From Fictibacillus enclensis (lineage in GTDB: Bacteria > Bacillota > Bacilli > Bacillales > Fictibacillaceae): a stretch of 64,000 nt of DNA. Shown here piece by piece: positions 1 to 8,732 of this stretch (positions are counted from its first letter, which is position 1; the number at the start of each line of letters is the position of its first letter). Below the pieces are notes generated by a model. The model made no database searches. It saw only the letters and a program-made list of their open reading frames with translations, and was not told the origin of the DNA. The stretch lies in assembly GCF_001457035.1 (NCBI RefSeq), contig NZ_KQ758618.1:62001-126000 (forward strand). Direction: 5' to 3'. Both the position numbers and the translations under genes were made by a program.

Positions 1-1
1 C

Positions 2-1141
2 ACCATAGCAGTCAAGCAATTTATCCGTGTGATCTTCTTCCTCTGTTCCGTCCTCTTTCCATTAAAAATGAACAAGGTTACCTTTGCGTCTTATCGATCC
101 GATAAGCTTACGGGTAATCTTGCTTACGTTTATAAAGAGATTCAACGAACCAGGAAGCAGCAATATGATACGTTTTTCTTATTAAAGAAGTTCGATTTCT
201 CATTTGCAGGGAAACTGGATTACGTGTTGCACATGATTAAGGCCAGCTATCATCTGGCGACTTCCAAATATTTTTTTATTGATGACTATTACTTTCCGGT
301 TTATTGCATCAAGCCAAGAAAAGGATCGGAAATCATACAGTTATGGCATGCGGCCGGTGCGTTTAAAAAGTTTGGTTACAGTACGATTGACAACTCGTTT
401 GGCCCGAGCCGAAAGTATTTGGAGCATGTGAAGATCCATTCGAACTATTCAAAGGTGGCCGTCAGCTCATCAGAGGTTATTCCATATTATGCGGAAGCGT
501 TTGATATGGAAGAAGAGAAAATCAAGCCATGGGGCGTGCCGAGAACGGATTACTTCTTCATGAAAGATAAGCATGCGAAGGTGAAGAACCGTTTTTATGA
601 AAAATACCCGCAGCTGAAGAACAAGAAATTGCTCCTTTATGCGCCGACCTTTCGGGGAAAGAGCCATTACCAGGATCAATTTGAATGCCCGATCCATTTT
701 GGAGCAATGCAAAAGGTACTGGGAGACGAGTATGCCCTGCTTGTGCATTTGCATCCGTATATTACAACCCCGGTGACGATTGAGCCTTCTGTCGAGCAAT
801 TTGTATTTGAAATCAAACAGGACTTTACCATCAATGAATTAATGATTATTTCAGATCTCCTGATTACAGATTATTCGTCCGTTATCTTTGAATACAGCCT
901 GCTGGGGCGTCCAATCGCATTTTTTGCAACGGATTTGGAAGAATATAAATCTGAACGAAACTTTTATTATGTTTACCAGTCTTTTATCCCTGGCCCGTTT
1001 TTTAATGAAACCGTGGCGCTTGGGAATTGGATTAAGCAGGGTGAGTATGATTATCAAAAAATCAATGCCTTCAGAGATCGATTCTTTGACTATGCGGATG
1101 GCAAAGCCGCTGAACGCTTAGTAAACGCGATTATGAAATAA
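2..1141 (+). CDS. CDP-glycerol glycerophosphotransferase, 5' end outside window
   Basis: Teichoic acid glycerophosphotransferase that would transfer glycerol phosphate from CDP-glycerol to a lipid-linked acceptor at the cytoplasmic membrane face. The frame is open to the left edge; a GTG at 29 exists, but the residues before it (AVKQFIRV) continue the hydrophobic stretch usual at the front of this domain, so the gene probably starts outside the window. Visible family motifs in order are QLWHAAGAFKKFG, GVPRTD, YAPTFRGK, HLHPY and ITDYSSVIFEYSLLGRP; the His of the first and the DYSS of the last belong to the CDP-glycerol site in the TagF family. The next gene, 55 bases on, is a paralogue. Polymerase, primase or side-branch role cannot be told from sequence. 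Confidence 0.85.
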   Translation, partial: TIAVKQFIRVIFFLCSVLFPLKMNKVTFASYRSDKLTGNLAYVYKEIQRTRKQQYDTFFLLKKFDFSFAGKLDYVLHMIKASYHLATSKYFFIDDYYFPVYCIKPRKGSEIIQLWHAAGAFKKFGYSTIDNSFGPSRKYLEHVKIHSNYSKVAVSSSEVIPYYAEAFDMEEEKIKPWGVPRTDYFFMKDKHAKVKNRFYEKYPQLKNKKLLLYAPTFRGKSHYQDQFECPIHFGAMQKVLGDEYALLVHLHPYITTPVTIEPSVEQFVFEIKQDFTINELMIISDLLITDYSSVIFEYSLLGRPIAFFATDLEEYKSERNFYYVYQSFIPGPFFNETVALGNWIKQGEYDYQKINAFRDRFFDYADGKAAERLVNAIMK

Positions 1142-1196
1142 AAGCATTCATTCGATTTGATACGGCAGAAATGAGGAATAGATTGGAGTTCAGTAA

Positions 1197-3083
1197 ATGA
1201 TTACGAGGGTTAAAAGAAAACTGAGAAGGATGCTGGGCAGAAATAATAACCAGCAGCAGCAACTTCCTGACCAGGATTTAATAATTAATGACAAGCACGT
1301 TATCATAAAAAAAGACAAGTTGGAACCCACCCTTCCTCTCATAAAGGAAATGGCAGGTGTCAGAGATAATTTAGTGCCCAGACGGAAGATTACCCATCTA
1401 TCCTTTACGGGGCCAGTAATGAAAATCAAAGGTTATTATTACTTGGATAATATTCCTATTCACGAAGATGATTATGTAAAAAAAAGATTGATACTGGTCA
1501 ATAAGAAGAACCTGCCGGACATCCATATTCCATTGCAGGATATAAAAATTGACGCATTGCACATGAATGAAACGATCAGTGAGGATTATAAATGGGCTGG
1601 CTTTCAGGGGGAAATTAATTTTTCCCGCATTGAGCTGGGGAACAAGCCGCTGATTGATTCCGAATATACGTTTTATATCGAAATCGAAATGAATGTCCCT
1701 GGACAAGATTTGGTAAGGAAAAGGTATCCGCTTGGAAATATCGAGTCCTTTTTACCGAATGGTTTTTATTCTGCAAAAATGGAGTACTTCTCTGCAAGAA
1801 GACACTTGAAATACAACCTTTTGGCCACGTATGACCGGGAAGTAAAAACACTGAAATTGGTTTCGTCCAAATTGAAGGATTTTGATCCGGCAGAGCTTGA
1901 TATGGATGAAGCGATCAGAAGAACGCCATTTTACCGATTCTTTTATTCCAAAGTGTTCAAGCAAATTTATAACTTTTGCTGCCTCTTCCCGATCAAGGAG
2001 AAAAAGGTGTTGTTTGCCTCTGACAGCCGTGAAGATATGAGCGGGAATTTTCAGTTTGTGTATGAAGAAATGCTGAAGCGAGATCTCGATTTTGATTATC
2101 ATTTCATGCTGAAAAAAGGTGTAGGGGTCAAGAAGAGCTACACTGAACTGATCAGGCTTGCGTATGATATGGCAACATCCAAATTTATTGTCCTGGATGA
2201 TTTTTATCCGCTCGTCTATCCGCTGAAAATCAGGGATAAGGCTGAGCTTGTTCAGCTCTGGCATGCGGTTGGGGCATTTAAGACGTTTGGATTCAGCCGT
2301 TTGGGAAGACCGGGTGGACCGTCTCCGAAGTCATTAAACCACCGAAATTACACAAAAGCCATCGTGAGCTCCCATAATATTGGTAAGTATTATGCTGAAG
2401 GCTTCGGTATTTCAGATGAGTATGTTGTACCTACCGGAATACCGAGAACTGATGTTTTCTTTGATGAAGCTTACCAAAAAGAAGTGAAAGATCGATTATA
2501 CGAGGAATTTCCATTCTTAAGGGACAAAAAGGTCATTACCTTTGCGCCTACCTTCAGGGGCAACGGTCAGCAATCTGCACATTATAATATGGAAATGCTA
2601 AATCTTGACAAGATTTATGAAGAACTGAAAGACGAGTATGTCTTCTTATTCAAAGTTCACCCTTTTGTTAAAAATGATTTTAGCATTCCTTATCAATACA
2701 GCGAATTTTTCTATGACTTCTCGTCTTACCGGGAAATCAATGATCTGCTATTTGTAACGGATATTCTGATTACGGATTATTCTTCCGTTTGCTTTGAGTA
2801 CGCGCTGTTAAACAAACCGATGATTTTCTTTGCGTATGATGTAGAGGAATACATTCAAAAAAGGGATTTCTATTTTGATTACCATTCTTTCATCCCTGGC
2901 CCGCTTGTCAAAACAACAGACCAGCTGGTTTCTACCATCAAAAGGGAAGATTTTAAAATGGAAAAGGTACAGCCGTTTGTAAACTACTTCTTTGATGATA
3001 TTGACGGGAAGGCGAGTGAACGGGTGGTTGACCGTATTTTCCTCGGAATAGGGGAAGAGAACGAAGAAGAACTTCAATCATAA
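1197..3083 (+). CDS. CDP-glycerol glycerophosphotransferase (TagF family)
   Basis: A 628-residue protein. Residues from about 255 to the end form a Glyphos_transf domain with QLWHAVGAFKTFG near 352, GIPRTDVFF, FAPTFRGN, KVHPF and ITDYSSVCFEYALLNKP near 524. The first 240 or so residues form an extra N-terminal region without a recognised motif, starting with a basic segment (VKRKLRRMLG). The C-terminal half closely resembles the preceding gene, so the two look like a tandem duplication. ATG at 1197 has GGAG about 8 bases upstream. It likely works on the cytoplasmic face in poly(glycerol phosphate) synthesis or modification; acceptor unknown. A terminator follows. Confidence 0.85.
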   Translation: MITRVKRKLRRMLGRNNNQQQQLPDQDLIINDKHVIIKKDKLEPTLPLIKEMAGVRDNLVPRRKITHLSFTGPVMKIKGYYYLDNIPIHEDDYVKKRLILVNKKNLPDIHIPLQDIKIDALHMNETISEDYKWAGFQGEINFSRIELGNKPLIDSEYTFYIEIEMNVPGQDLVRKRYPLGNIESFLPNGFYSAKMEYFSARRHLKYNLLATYDREVKTLKLVSSKLKDFDPAELDMDEAIRRTPFYRFFYSKVFKQIYNFCCLFPIKEKKVLFASDSREDMSGNFQFVYEEMLKRDLDFDYHFMLKKGVGVKKSYTELIRLAYDMATSKFIVLDDFYPLVYPLKIRDKAELVQLWHAVGAFKTFGFSRLGRPGGPSPKSLNHRNYTKAIVSSHNIGKYYAEGFGISDEYVVPTGIPRTDVFFDEAYQKEVKDRLYEEFPFLRDKKVITFAPTFRGNGQQSAHYNMEMLNLDKIYEELKDEYVFLFKVHPFVKNDFSIPYQYSEFFYDFSSYREINDLLFVTDILITDYSSVCFEYALLNKPMIFFAYDVEEYIQKRDFYFDYHSFIPGPLVKTTDQLVSTIKREDFKMEKVQPFVNYFFDDIDGKASERVVDRIFLGIGEENEEELQS

Positions 3084-3088
3084 ATTTT

Positions 3089-3126
3089 AAGGATGAATGA
3101 GAATCCCTCTCTTTCATCCTTTTTTT
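3089..3126 (+). terminator. Intrinsic terminator after the glycerophosphotransferase pair
   Basis: AAGGATGA at 3089-3096 pairs with TCATCCTT at 3114-3121, and a run of T follows. It separates the pair from the glycosyltransferase downstream. Confidence 0.75.
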
Positions 3127-3197
3127 ACATTTAGGATTGATTGAAGAGCGGAACGGGAAATGGACAAGAAATATCCGTACAGAAAGGTCTGTCAGAC

Positions 3198-4700
3198 ATG
3201 AAGAAAAAGGTATATATGGTCATAGGCAACATTGATATTGATAAGGGAGGAATCACAAGGGTGATGCTGAACCGCTCCTGGCTTCTGTGTGAGAGGGGAT
3301 ACAGTGTTACCCTTCTAACATTGAATTTCAAGAAGAACTACCCAGAGGTGGAAGCAGCCCTAAAGGGAGTGGGGCGGCTGCATCCCGACGTAGAAATCCT
3401 GAACATCCATGATTTTTACAAAATGAAAAATACGTCAGGCTATAAAGAAGAAGCCATTTCAGAGTCTGAAGAAGATTATGTGGTTCATCGTGGTAAGCGT
3501 CATGAACGCTATTTTAAAAATGGAGTATTAATCAAAGATGAAAAACGTGATGCCAATGGAGAACTGAAGTATATAGATTATTATAATGAAAACCGATTAA
3601 GGTCGAGGAGAGAAGATTTTTACAGGGGCCAATTGTATAGAACAACTCATTATCACCCGTCAACACAAAAGGCAACAGTGAAAAATTATTGCACGGAGCA
3701 CGGTTTTTGTTATTTAAGCCGCTGGTATAACGGAGAAACAGGTGAGCTTGAGAAACTCTTTCTATTTAATGCCCAGGACCGAAGCTGTAAGATGTATACA
3801 TCCAATGAGGATTTTCACGTCAGCTGGCTGAATGAAATGTGCAAACAGTCGGAAGAGAAACCTTATGTCATTTGCGACGGGCCTGGCAGCGCAGCCAAAG
3901 TTTTGGATATCGATAAAGACCGGGCTTACCGGATTCTTGCAGTGCATACCAATCATTTTTCATTTCCCCATAAGAAGGGCAGTGACATTAAAAAGAATCA
4001 CAAAGAACTGTTGGACCGTTTCAAGGAGGCAGACGCTCTTGTGCTGCTAACTGAAGAACAGAAGCGGGACATTGCGGAGCAATACGGAGATCCGGGGAAC
4101 ATTTATGTTATTCCCCACTTTGTTACACCCATGGAGGATACGTCTTCTGTTCGAAAGGACCCTCACTTGATTTCGATGGTGTCCAGGCTGCATGAAGAAA
4201 AAGGGCTGGATGAGGCGATCAGAAGCTTTAAACAGGTGGTTGGCCAATTCCCGGAAACCCGGCTTGAAATACATGGGTCGGGACCGGCAGAGGAAGAACT
4301 GGCGGAACTGATTGCCGAATTGGATTTACAGCAGCATGTCCAGTTAAAAGGGTACTGCGATCAAGTGGGACATGTCTTCAAACAATCCCTTTTTACGGTG
4401 CTTACCTCCAAATATGAGGGGCTCAGCCTTGTGATTATGGAATCGATGGCGAACTACACTCCCGTGATCAGTTACAACATTAAATATGGCCCTTCTGATC
4501 TCATTGACCACGGCGTTGATGGATATCTCGTCCAAAACCGCAGTCAGGATGAATTGGCCCACTATATGCTTGAGCTGCTAAAGAACCCGGAGAAAGCCAA
4601 GACAATGGGGGAGGAAGGGTATAAAAAGGCAAAAGCAAGATGGAATGAAGAGCTTCATTTCCAGCACTGGGAAACACTGTTTGAAAAAATCAGCCATTAA
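3198..4700 (+). CDS. GT4 glycosyltransferase, TagE-like (teichoic acid glucosylation)
   Basis: Family 4 (GT-B fold) glycosyltransferase of about 500 residues. The N-terminal Rossmann half has IGNIDIDKGGITRVMLNRSW, and the C-terminal half has the retaining GT4 pattern: SMVSRLHEEKGLDEAI, EIHGSGPAEEEL and the acidic KYEGLSLVIMESMA loop that binds the sugar nucleotide. The long insert and the neighbouring glycerophosphotransferases suggest poly(glycerol phosphate) alpha-glucosyltransferase, the role of TagE in B. subtilis, although sugar specificity is not visible. An in-frame TTG at 3141 would add 19 residues; I prefer ATG 3198 because AAAGG lies 10 bases upstream and the conserved strand begins there. 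It converges on tagO. Confidence 0.75.
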   Translation: MKKKVYMVIGNIDIDKGGITRVMLNRSWLLCERGYSVTLLTLNFKKNYPEVEAALKGVGRLHPDVEILNIHDFYKMKNTSGYKEEAISESEEDYVVHRGKRHERYFKNGVLIKDEKRDANGELKYIDYYNENRLRSRREDFYRGQLYRTTHYHPSTQKATVKNYCTEHGFCYLSRWYNGETGELEKLFLFNAQDRSCKMYTSNEDFHVSWLNEMCKQSEEKPYVICDGPGSAAKVLDIDKDRAYRILAVHTNHFSFPHKKGSDIKKNHKELLDRFKEADALVLLTEEQKRDIAEQYGDPGNIYVIPHFVTPMEDTSSVRKDPHLISMVSRLHEEKGLDEAIRSFKQVVGQFPETRLEIHGSGPAEEELAELIAELDLQQHVQLKGYCDQVGHVFKQSLFTVLTSKYEGLSLVIMESMANYTPVISYNIKYGPSDLIDHGVDGYLVQNRSQDELAHYMLELLKNPEKAKTMGEEGYKKAKARWNEELHFQHWETLFEKISH

Positions 4701-4703
4701 AAA

Positions 4704-4732
4704 AGCTTTCAGACCTGAACGTTGTCTGAAAG
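4704..4732 (-). terminator. tagO: Terminator for the first tagO (minus strand)
   Basis: GCTTTCAGAC at 4704-4713 pairs with GTCTGAAAGC at 4723-4732. On the minus strand the hairpin is followed by six T, so it ends the leftward tagO transcript. Confidence 0.7.
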
Positions 4733-4735
4733 CCG

Positions 4736-4771
4736 AACAAGCTGCATAGAGGGATGCAGCTTGTTTTTATT
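4736..4771 (+). terminator. Terminator for the TagE-like gene
   Basis: A stem of about 12 bp, AACAAGCTGCAT with ATGCAGCTTGTT, six-base loop, followed by TTTTATTTTT on the plus strand. It lies back to back with the tagO terminator. Confidence 0.8.
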
Positions 4772-5810
4772 TTTGCGGTCGTTTGATCGCGTTTAAAACG
4801 GGTTTGTAATTTTGGCTGACCAGTCCTATGCTCTCCACCACCAGTTCGATTCCGATGGTCAGAAGCGCCAGTATAATCATGGATCCCCAAAGCGTGGAGG
4901 TGGAAAAAATGATGGCAGCCAGTCCGAAAACCGAGCTCATGGCATAAATAATAAGAACGGTTTTTTGGTGTGAGAACCCAAATCGAAGTAAACAATGATG
5001 AAGATGTGATTTATCTGCCAATGAGATGGGCTGTTTATGAACGATCCGGCGAATGATAGCAAAAATCGTATCGGAAATGGGAACCCCCAAAATGATAACC
5101 GGAACAACCAAGGAAAACATGGTTACATTTTTAAATCCGAGAAGGGAAACGACGGCGATAATAAAGCCCAGGAAGAGGGCACCTGTGTCTCCCATAAAAA
5201 TCTTCGCCGGATAAAAATTATGAAAGAGAAAGCCGAGCGTGCTGAATAACGTTACAGACGCAATCATCAGGACAAATGCATCACCCATGATCATCGCCAT
5301 GATCGAGATGGTAATCAATACAATGGAGGAAACACCTGCAGCGAGCCCGTCCAATCCATCAATCAAGTTGATGGAGTTCGTGATGGCCAAAATCCAAATC
5401 ACCGTGACAGGGACGCTCAGCCATTCCAGTTCAAGCCTTCCATTAAAGGGAAGGTTAATAAAATTTACTTGAATATCCCCCATGAAAACAATGACTAATG
5501 CGGCAGCGATTTGTCCCAGGAGCTTAAGTTTTGGAGAAAGCTCGAATTTATCATCCAGGAAGCCTGTCAGTATAATCACTGATGCCCCAAGTACAATGGG
5601 CCAAACGGTTTTATTCGGTGGGTGAGCGATCAGGATGCCGAGAATGAAGCTGATAAAGATGGCCAGTCCGCCAAGACGGGCCATCACTGTCGCATGAACC
5701 TTCCGCTCAGATGGCCGGTCAACGGCTCCCACCGCAAGTGCCAATTTTTTAATTAATGGAGTTAGACTAAAAGAGGCAAGAAAACATATAAGCAATGTCA
5801 AAATTAACAT
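4767..5810 (-). CDS. tagO: Undecaprenyl-phosphate GlcNAc-1-phosphate transferase (TagO/WecA), first copy
   Basis: Integral membrane enzyme for the first step of wall teichoic acid synthesis: transfer of GlcNAc-1-phosphate from UDP-GlcNAc to undecaprenyl phosphate. It shows the MraY/WecA signature series: DRPSERKVHATVMARLGG, DDKFELSPKLKLLGQ, NSINLIDGLDGLAAG (Asp-rich Mg site), FNFYPAKIFMGDTGALFLG-like text (HNFYPAKIFMGDTGALF) and the HLHHCLLRFGFSH loop. About 10 hydrophobic segments cover its 347 residues. A GTG at 5819 gives three more residues, but ATG 5810 is better placed behind GAGGTG. tagA, upstream on the same strand, acts next in the pathway, but a terminator separates them. A second tagO lies at 32461. 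Confidence 0.92.
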   Translation of the reverse strand: MLILTLLICFLASFSLTPLIKKLALAVGAVDRPSERKVHATVMARLGGLAIFISFILGILIAHPPNKTVWPIVLGASVIILTGFLDDKFELSPKLKLLGQIAAALVIVFMGDIQVNFINLPFNGRLELEWLSVPVTVIWILAITNSINLIDGLDGLAAGVSSIVLITISIMAMIMGDAFVLMIASVTLFSTLGFLFHNFYPAKIFMGDTGALFLGFIIAVVSLLGFKNVTMFSLVVPVIILGVPISDTIFAIIRRIVHKQPISLADKSHLHHCLLRFGFSHQKTVLIIYAMSSVFGLAAIIFSTSTLWGSMIILALLTIGIELVVESIGLVSQNYKPVLNAIKRPQK

Positions 5811-5967
5811 TTGGTACACCTCATATCAAACCATATTCATTACGAAAAGGATTGTCGATTCATTTGATTATTTGTTGAAGATTATCTCTTTATGGATTAT
5901 ATCATAATCATTAAAAATAAACGTATAAAAACTACAAATTTTGTAAATGCTGTTAAGATCGGACAAC

Positions 5968-5997
5968 AAAAAAACAAGCCCCCTACATGAAGGGCTT
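5968..5997 (-). terminator. tagA: Terminator of tagA
   Basis: On the minus strand AAGCCC (5997-5992) pairs with GGGCTT (5981-5976) and is followed by GTTTTTTT. The hairpin includes the last codons and stop of tagA. Confidence 0.65.
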
Positions 5998-6741
5998 ATC
6001 AGCTGGTGTAATATTTTTCTGAAGCTTTTGCTGTAGAATTTTAAACGCAAATTGCGGCAGCGCCATTTGGCGTTTCCAGCGGGAAGGCTGTCTAACCAGG
6101 CGATAAAACCATTCCAGGTTCATCTTCTGCCAGATTTCCGGTGCCCGTTTTGCCTCACCGGCAATAACATCGAATGTACCGCCAACACCGATAAAGATCC
6201 CATGGTCAAACGATGGCATGCTCTTTGAAATCCATTGTTCCTGGCGGGGAGCACCCAATGCCACAAGTATAATATCGGGCTTTGTGCTTTCCACCGTCTT
6301 CATGATCTGATCATCAGCCAAGTCGAAATAACCATGATGATAGCCGGCAATCTTCACATTTGGAAAATCGCTTTTAATTCGGTCGGCTGCCTTTTCCACT
6401 ACGCGGTCCTTGCCGCCAAGCAAGTAGACGCTGAGCCCCTTTTTATTCGCAAGCTTCAACAGTCTCATGGTGACATCAAATCCCGGTACCCGTTCAGGAA
6501 GGGGAACTCCGAGAAGACCTGCCGATTTTACAATTCCAATGCCATCGGCTGTCACATAATCTGCTCCCTGAATAATATTCATCAACGTCTCATTTTTGCG
6601 GGCATCCATGACAATTTCGGGGTTCGCAGTGACAACAAATGTCTTTTCACGATTCTCGATGTGGGAACCCAGCGTGTGGACGAATTGTTTTACGGTTGTA
6701 TTTATAAAGTTTATTCCTAGTATATTTACTGTATTTTTCAT
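5983..6741 (-). CDS. tagA: N-acetylmannosaminyltransferase TagA (WecG/TagA/CpsF family)
   Basis: Membrane-associated GT26 enzyme adding ManNAc from UDP-ManNAc to undecaprenyl-PP-GlcNAc, the second step of the teichoic acid linkage unit. The 252-residue length fits the family. Recognisable segments are VVTANPEIVMDAR, ADYVTADGIGIVKSA (with the catalytic Asp/Thr region), VYLLGGKD and VALGAPRQEQWI, followed by GVGGTFDVIAGEAKRAP. The start ATG at 6741 has GAGGAT about 8 bases upstream. It is divergent from tagD across a 400-base regulatory gap, the arrangement of tagA and tagD in B. subtilis. The UDP-GlcNAc 2-epimerase that supplies UDP-ManNAc is not in the window. Confidence 0.93.
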   Translation of the reverse strand: MKNTVNILGINFINTTVKQFVHTLGSHIENREKTFVVTANPEIVMDARKNETLMNIIQGADYVTADGIGIVKSAGLLGVPLPERVPGFDVTMRLLKLANKKGLSVYLLGGKDRVVEKAADRIKSDFPNVKIAGYHHGYFDLADDQIMKTVESTKPDIILVALGAPRQEQWISKSMPSFDHGIFIGVGGTFDVIAGEAKRAPEIWQKMNLEWFYRLVRQPSRWKRQMALPQFAFKILQQKLQKNITPADKPFM

Positions 6742-6843
6742 AACACCAGATCCTCACTTTTTCATACGTGTAAGTATGTAGGCTCTTAAACTACCTTGCT
6801 ATCAACCTATTAGAATAGGTCCATTTCCATAAAAAGAAGGAAA

Positions 6844-6882
6844 TGTAAAAACTTCATTAAGAGCTTGTAAAAAAAACTTAAA
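6844..6882 (-). promoter_or_regulatory. PhoP-box-like array A (tagA leader)
   Basis: Read on the minus strand, hexamers recur every 11 bases: TTTAAG (6882-6877), TTTACA (6871-6866), TTAATG (6860-6855), TTTACA (6849-6844). Spacing and sequence resemble the TT(A/T/C)ACA direct repeats bound by phosphorylated PhoP, known to repress tag genes under phosphate starvation in B. subtilis. The array lies just downstream of the candidate tagA start point, a position suited to repression. Confidence 0.5.
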
Positions 6883-6886
6883 GATT

Positions 6887-6915
6887 ATATTATGAGTAAG
6901 GGTACCAAAATGCAA
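6887..6915 (-). promoter_or_regulatory. Candidate sigma-A promoter of tagA
   Basis: Minus strand: TTGCAT (6915-6910), 17-base spacer, TAATAT (6892-6887). This predicts a transcript start near 6880 and a leader of about 140 bases. The hexamers are imperfect, so it is only a candidate. Confidence 0.4.
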
Positions 6916-6954
6916 GTATTTTTACGAATTATTATATCATGAATGAGCTGCTTT

Positions 6955-6993
6955 TGTAAAAGTATGATTAATTTTTTGTAAATACACCTTGTA
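6955..6993 (-). promoter_or_regulatory. PhoP-box-like array B (tagA-tagD gap)
   Basis: A second 11-base-phased set on the minus strand: TACAAG (6993-6988), TTTACA (6982-6977), TTAATC (6971-6966), TTTACA (6960-6955). It repeats the TTTACA/TTAAT/TTTACA pattern of array A, displaced by 111 bases. It lies upstream of the tagA promoter candidate and about 150 bases upstream of tagD. I found no convincing tagD promoter by eye. Confidence 0.45.
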
Positions 6994-7141
6994 TTTTGTC
7001 CATGAAGTAAGGCTTTATTGTTGCGGAGGCTCTCGAAAAAACTTTACGTGAAATTTACCTTTATTTCATAGATTTAAAACATGGGCCGAATTCGTCGGAC
7101 TGGAAATTTTTTTCATTCTAATTAGTAGGAGTGTGAAGGCC

Positions 7142-7540
7142 ATGAGAAAAGTATTGACTTATGGGACATTTGACTTGCTTCATTGGGGACACATCAATTT
7201 GCTGAAACGGGCAAAAGATTTGGGAGACTATCTGATTGTGGGCCTTTCCGGAGATGAATTTAACGCAATTAAAAATAAAAAATCATACCACAGCTTTGAC
7301 AATCGAAAAATGATTTTGGAGTCCATTCGCTATGTGGACGAAGTGATTGAGGAGAAAAGCTGGGATCAAAAAGTAAGAGACGTAGTGGATCACAATGTGG
7401 ACATCTTTGTTATGGGAGACGATTGGGAAGGGAAATTTGATTTCTTGAAGGATTATTGCGAAGTAATCTACTTGCCGCGTACGATCGGAATCTCTACTTC
7501 CCAGATTAAAAAGGATTTATTTTCGGTGAACAATGGTTAA
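7142..7540 (+). CDS. tagD: Glycerol-3-phosphate cytidylyltransferase TagD
   Basis: Cytoplasmic enzyme making CDP-glycerol from CTP and glycerol 3-phosphate, the activated donor for all glycerophosphotransferases here. At 132 residues it is a typical TagD: LTYGTFDLLHWGHINLLKRA holds the nucleotidyltransferase HxGH motif (HWGH), followed by RYVDEV, FVMGDDWEGKFD and the C-terminal GISTSQIKK (the ISTT-like CTP-binding motif, here ISTS). GTG at 7133 is in frame but lies only 2 bases from GGAG, so ATG 7142 is chosen. It overlaps tagB by 8 bases and heads tagD-tagB-tagF-tagG-tagH. Presence of TagD without TarI/TarJ indicates a glycerol rather than ribitol polymer. Confidence 0.96.
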   Translation: MRKVLTYGTFDLLHWGHINLLKRAKDLGDYLIVGLSGDEFNAIKNKKSYHSFDNRKMILESIRYVDEVIEEKSWDQKVRDVVDHNVDIFVMGDDWEGKFDFLKDYCEVIYLPRTIGISTSQIKKDLFSVNNG

Positions 7541-8732
7541 GGAAATCGCTATCTGGCTGTATTTATTTTATTTCAAGCTTCAGTTTGGTTTTTTCAAACT
7601 CTTTCCTCTCAGGAAAGATAAAGTGACCTTTGTTGTTTCGTTTGGAGACAATTCGGTTTTTCTTTATGAAGAATTGAAAAAGATGCAGCCGGATAGCTCT
7701 ATTGTTTTTTTGGCTAAAAAAAATGCAATACCTAAATTGAATCCTTATAAATCAGATGCAAAACTTATTACATTTGATAATTCAATAATAAGTATAGCTA
7801 GATCGGCCTATCACCTGGCCACTGCCAAAGTGGTGCTTGTGGATAATTATTTTGGTTTCCTTTCAGCAATTAAATTTAAGGATGAGGCAGAATGCATTCA
7901 ACTTTGGCATGCTGCGGGCGCTATTAAAACATTCGGATTGAAAGATGAGTCCATCACCTATAGAAGCCGGCAGGCTCGTAAGCGATTTTTAAATGTTTAC
8001 AAAAACTTTCACAAAGTTGTTGTTGGATCTGATACGATGGCTGATATATTTAAGGAAGCCTTCCAACTTTCATCCTCAAACTTTTTACGGACCGGTGTAC
8101 CTAGAACCGATCTTTTTTTTGATGAAAAACAAATACGCGGCATTAAAGAAAAATTATATCGAGAAAACAACGCGTTAAAAGGAAAAAAAGTGATTTTGTA
8201 TGCACCCACCTATCGTGATCATCTTTTAAATCGATTTAAACTGCCGCTTGATCTTGATCTGATGTATCGTGAATTAGGCGATGATCATGTTTTATTAATA
8301 AGAAGCCACCCTGTACTCGCGCATAAGATGGATATAGAATCACGTTATCCAGGATTTGTCTACGATTATTCCTCCAGATGGGACGTCAACGAGATTTTAT
8401 TGATTACAGATATTTTAATTAGTGATTATTCTTCCATTCCATATGAATTTTCACTTTTAAATCGGCCGATGATTTTTTATCCATATGATCTTGAGGAGTA
8501 TTGTAAATCCAGGGGGCTATGGGATAATTACGAAAATTTGGTCCCGGGACCAATCGTTTTTGACAGTTATGAATTGATAAAAGTAATTAAAGAAAAGGGT
8601 TATGACATGAATAAAGTTCAGCAATTTTCGGCTAAGTGGAACCAATATCACTCCGGACACTCGAGCCGGTTATTGGCTGAATATATTCTTGATGCAGAAA
8701 GAGAGAGAAACGTAAATGCAGGCGGAAGTTAA
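7533..8732 (+). CDS. tagB: Teichoic acid glycerol-phosphate primase TagB
   Basis: Glycerophosphotransferase expected to add the first glycerol phosphate to the ManNAc-GlcNAc-PP-undecaprenyl linkage unit. At 399 residues it has the size of TagB, with a short amphipathic N-terminus (LYLFYFKLQFGFFKLFP) rather than the long N-terminal region of polymerases. Motifs: DNYFGFLSAIKF, IQLWHAAGAIKTFGL near 121, GVPRTDLFF, YAPTYRD, ISDYSSIPYEFSLLNRP near 295, and DNYENLVPGP, which matches the DNYLS-PG end of B. subtilis TagB as I remember it. It overlaps tagD by 8 bases and tagF by 17, so translation is probably coupled. Confidence 0.85.
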   Translation: MVKEIAIWLYLFYFKLQFGFFKLFPLRKDKVTFVVSFGDNSVFLYEELKKMQPDSSIVFLAKKNAIPKLNPYKSDAKLITFDNSIISIARSAYHLATAKVVLVDNYFGFLSAIKFKDEAECIQLWHAAGAIKTFGLKDESITYRSRQARKRFLNVYKNFHKVVVGSDTMADIFKEAFQLSSSNFLRTGVPRTDLFFDEKQIRGIKEKLYRENNALKGKKVILYAPTYRDHLLNRFKLPLDLDLMYRELGDDHVLLIRSHPVLAHKMDIESRYPGFVYDYSSRWDVNEILLITDILISDYSSIPYEFSLLNRPMIFYPYDLEEYCKSRGLWDNYENLVPGPIVFDSYELIKVIKEKGYDMNKVQQFSAKWNQYHSGHSSRLLAEYILDAERERNVNAGGS

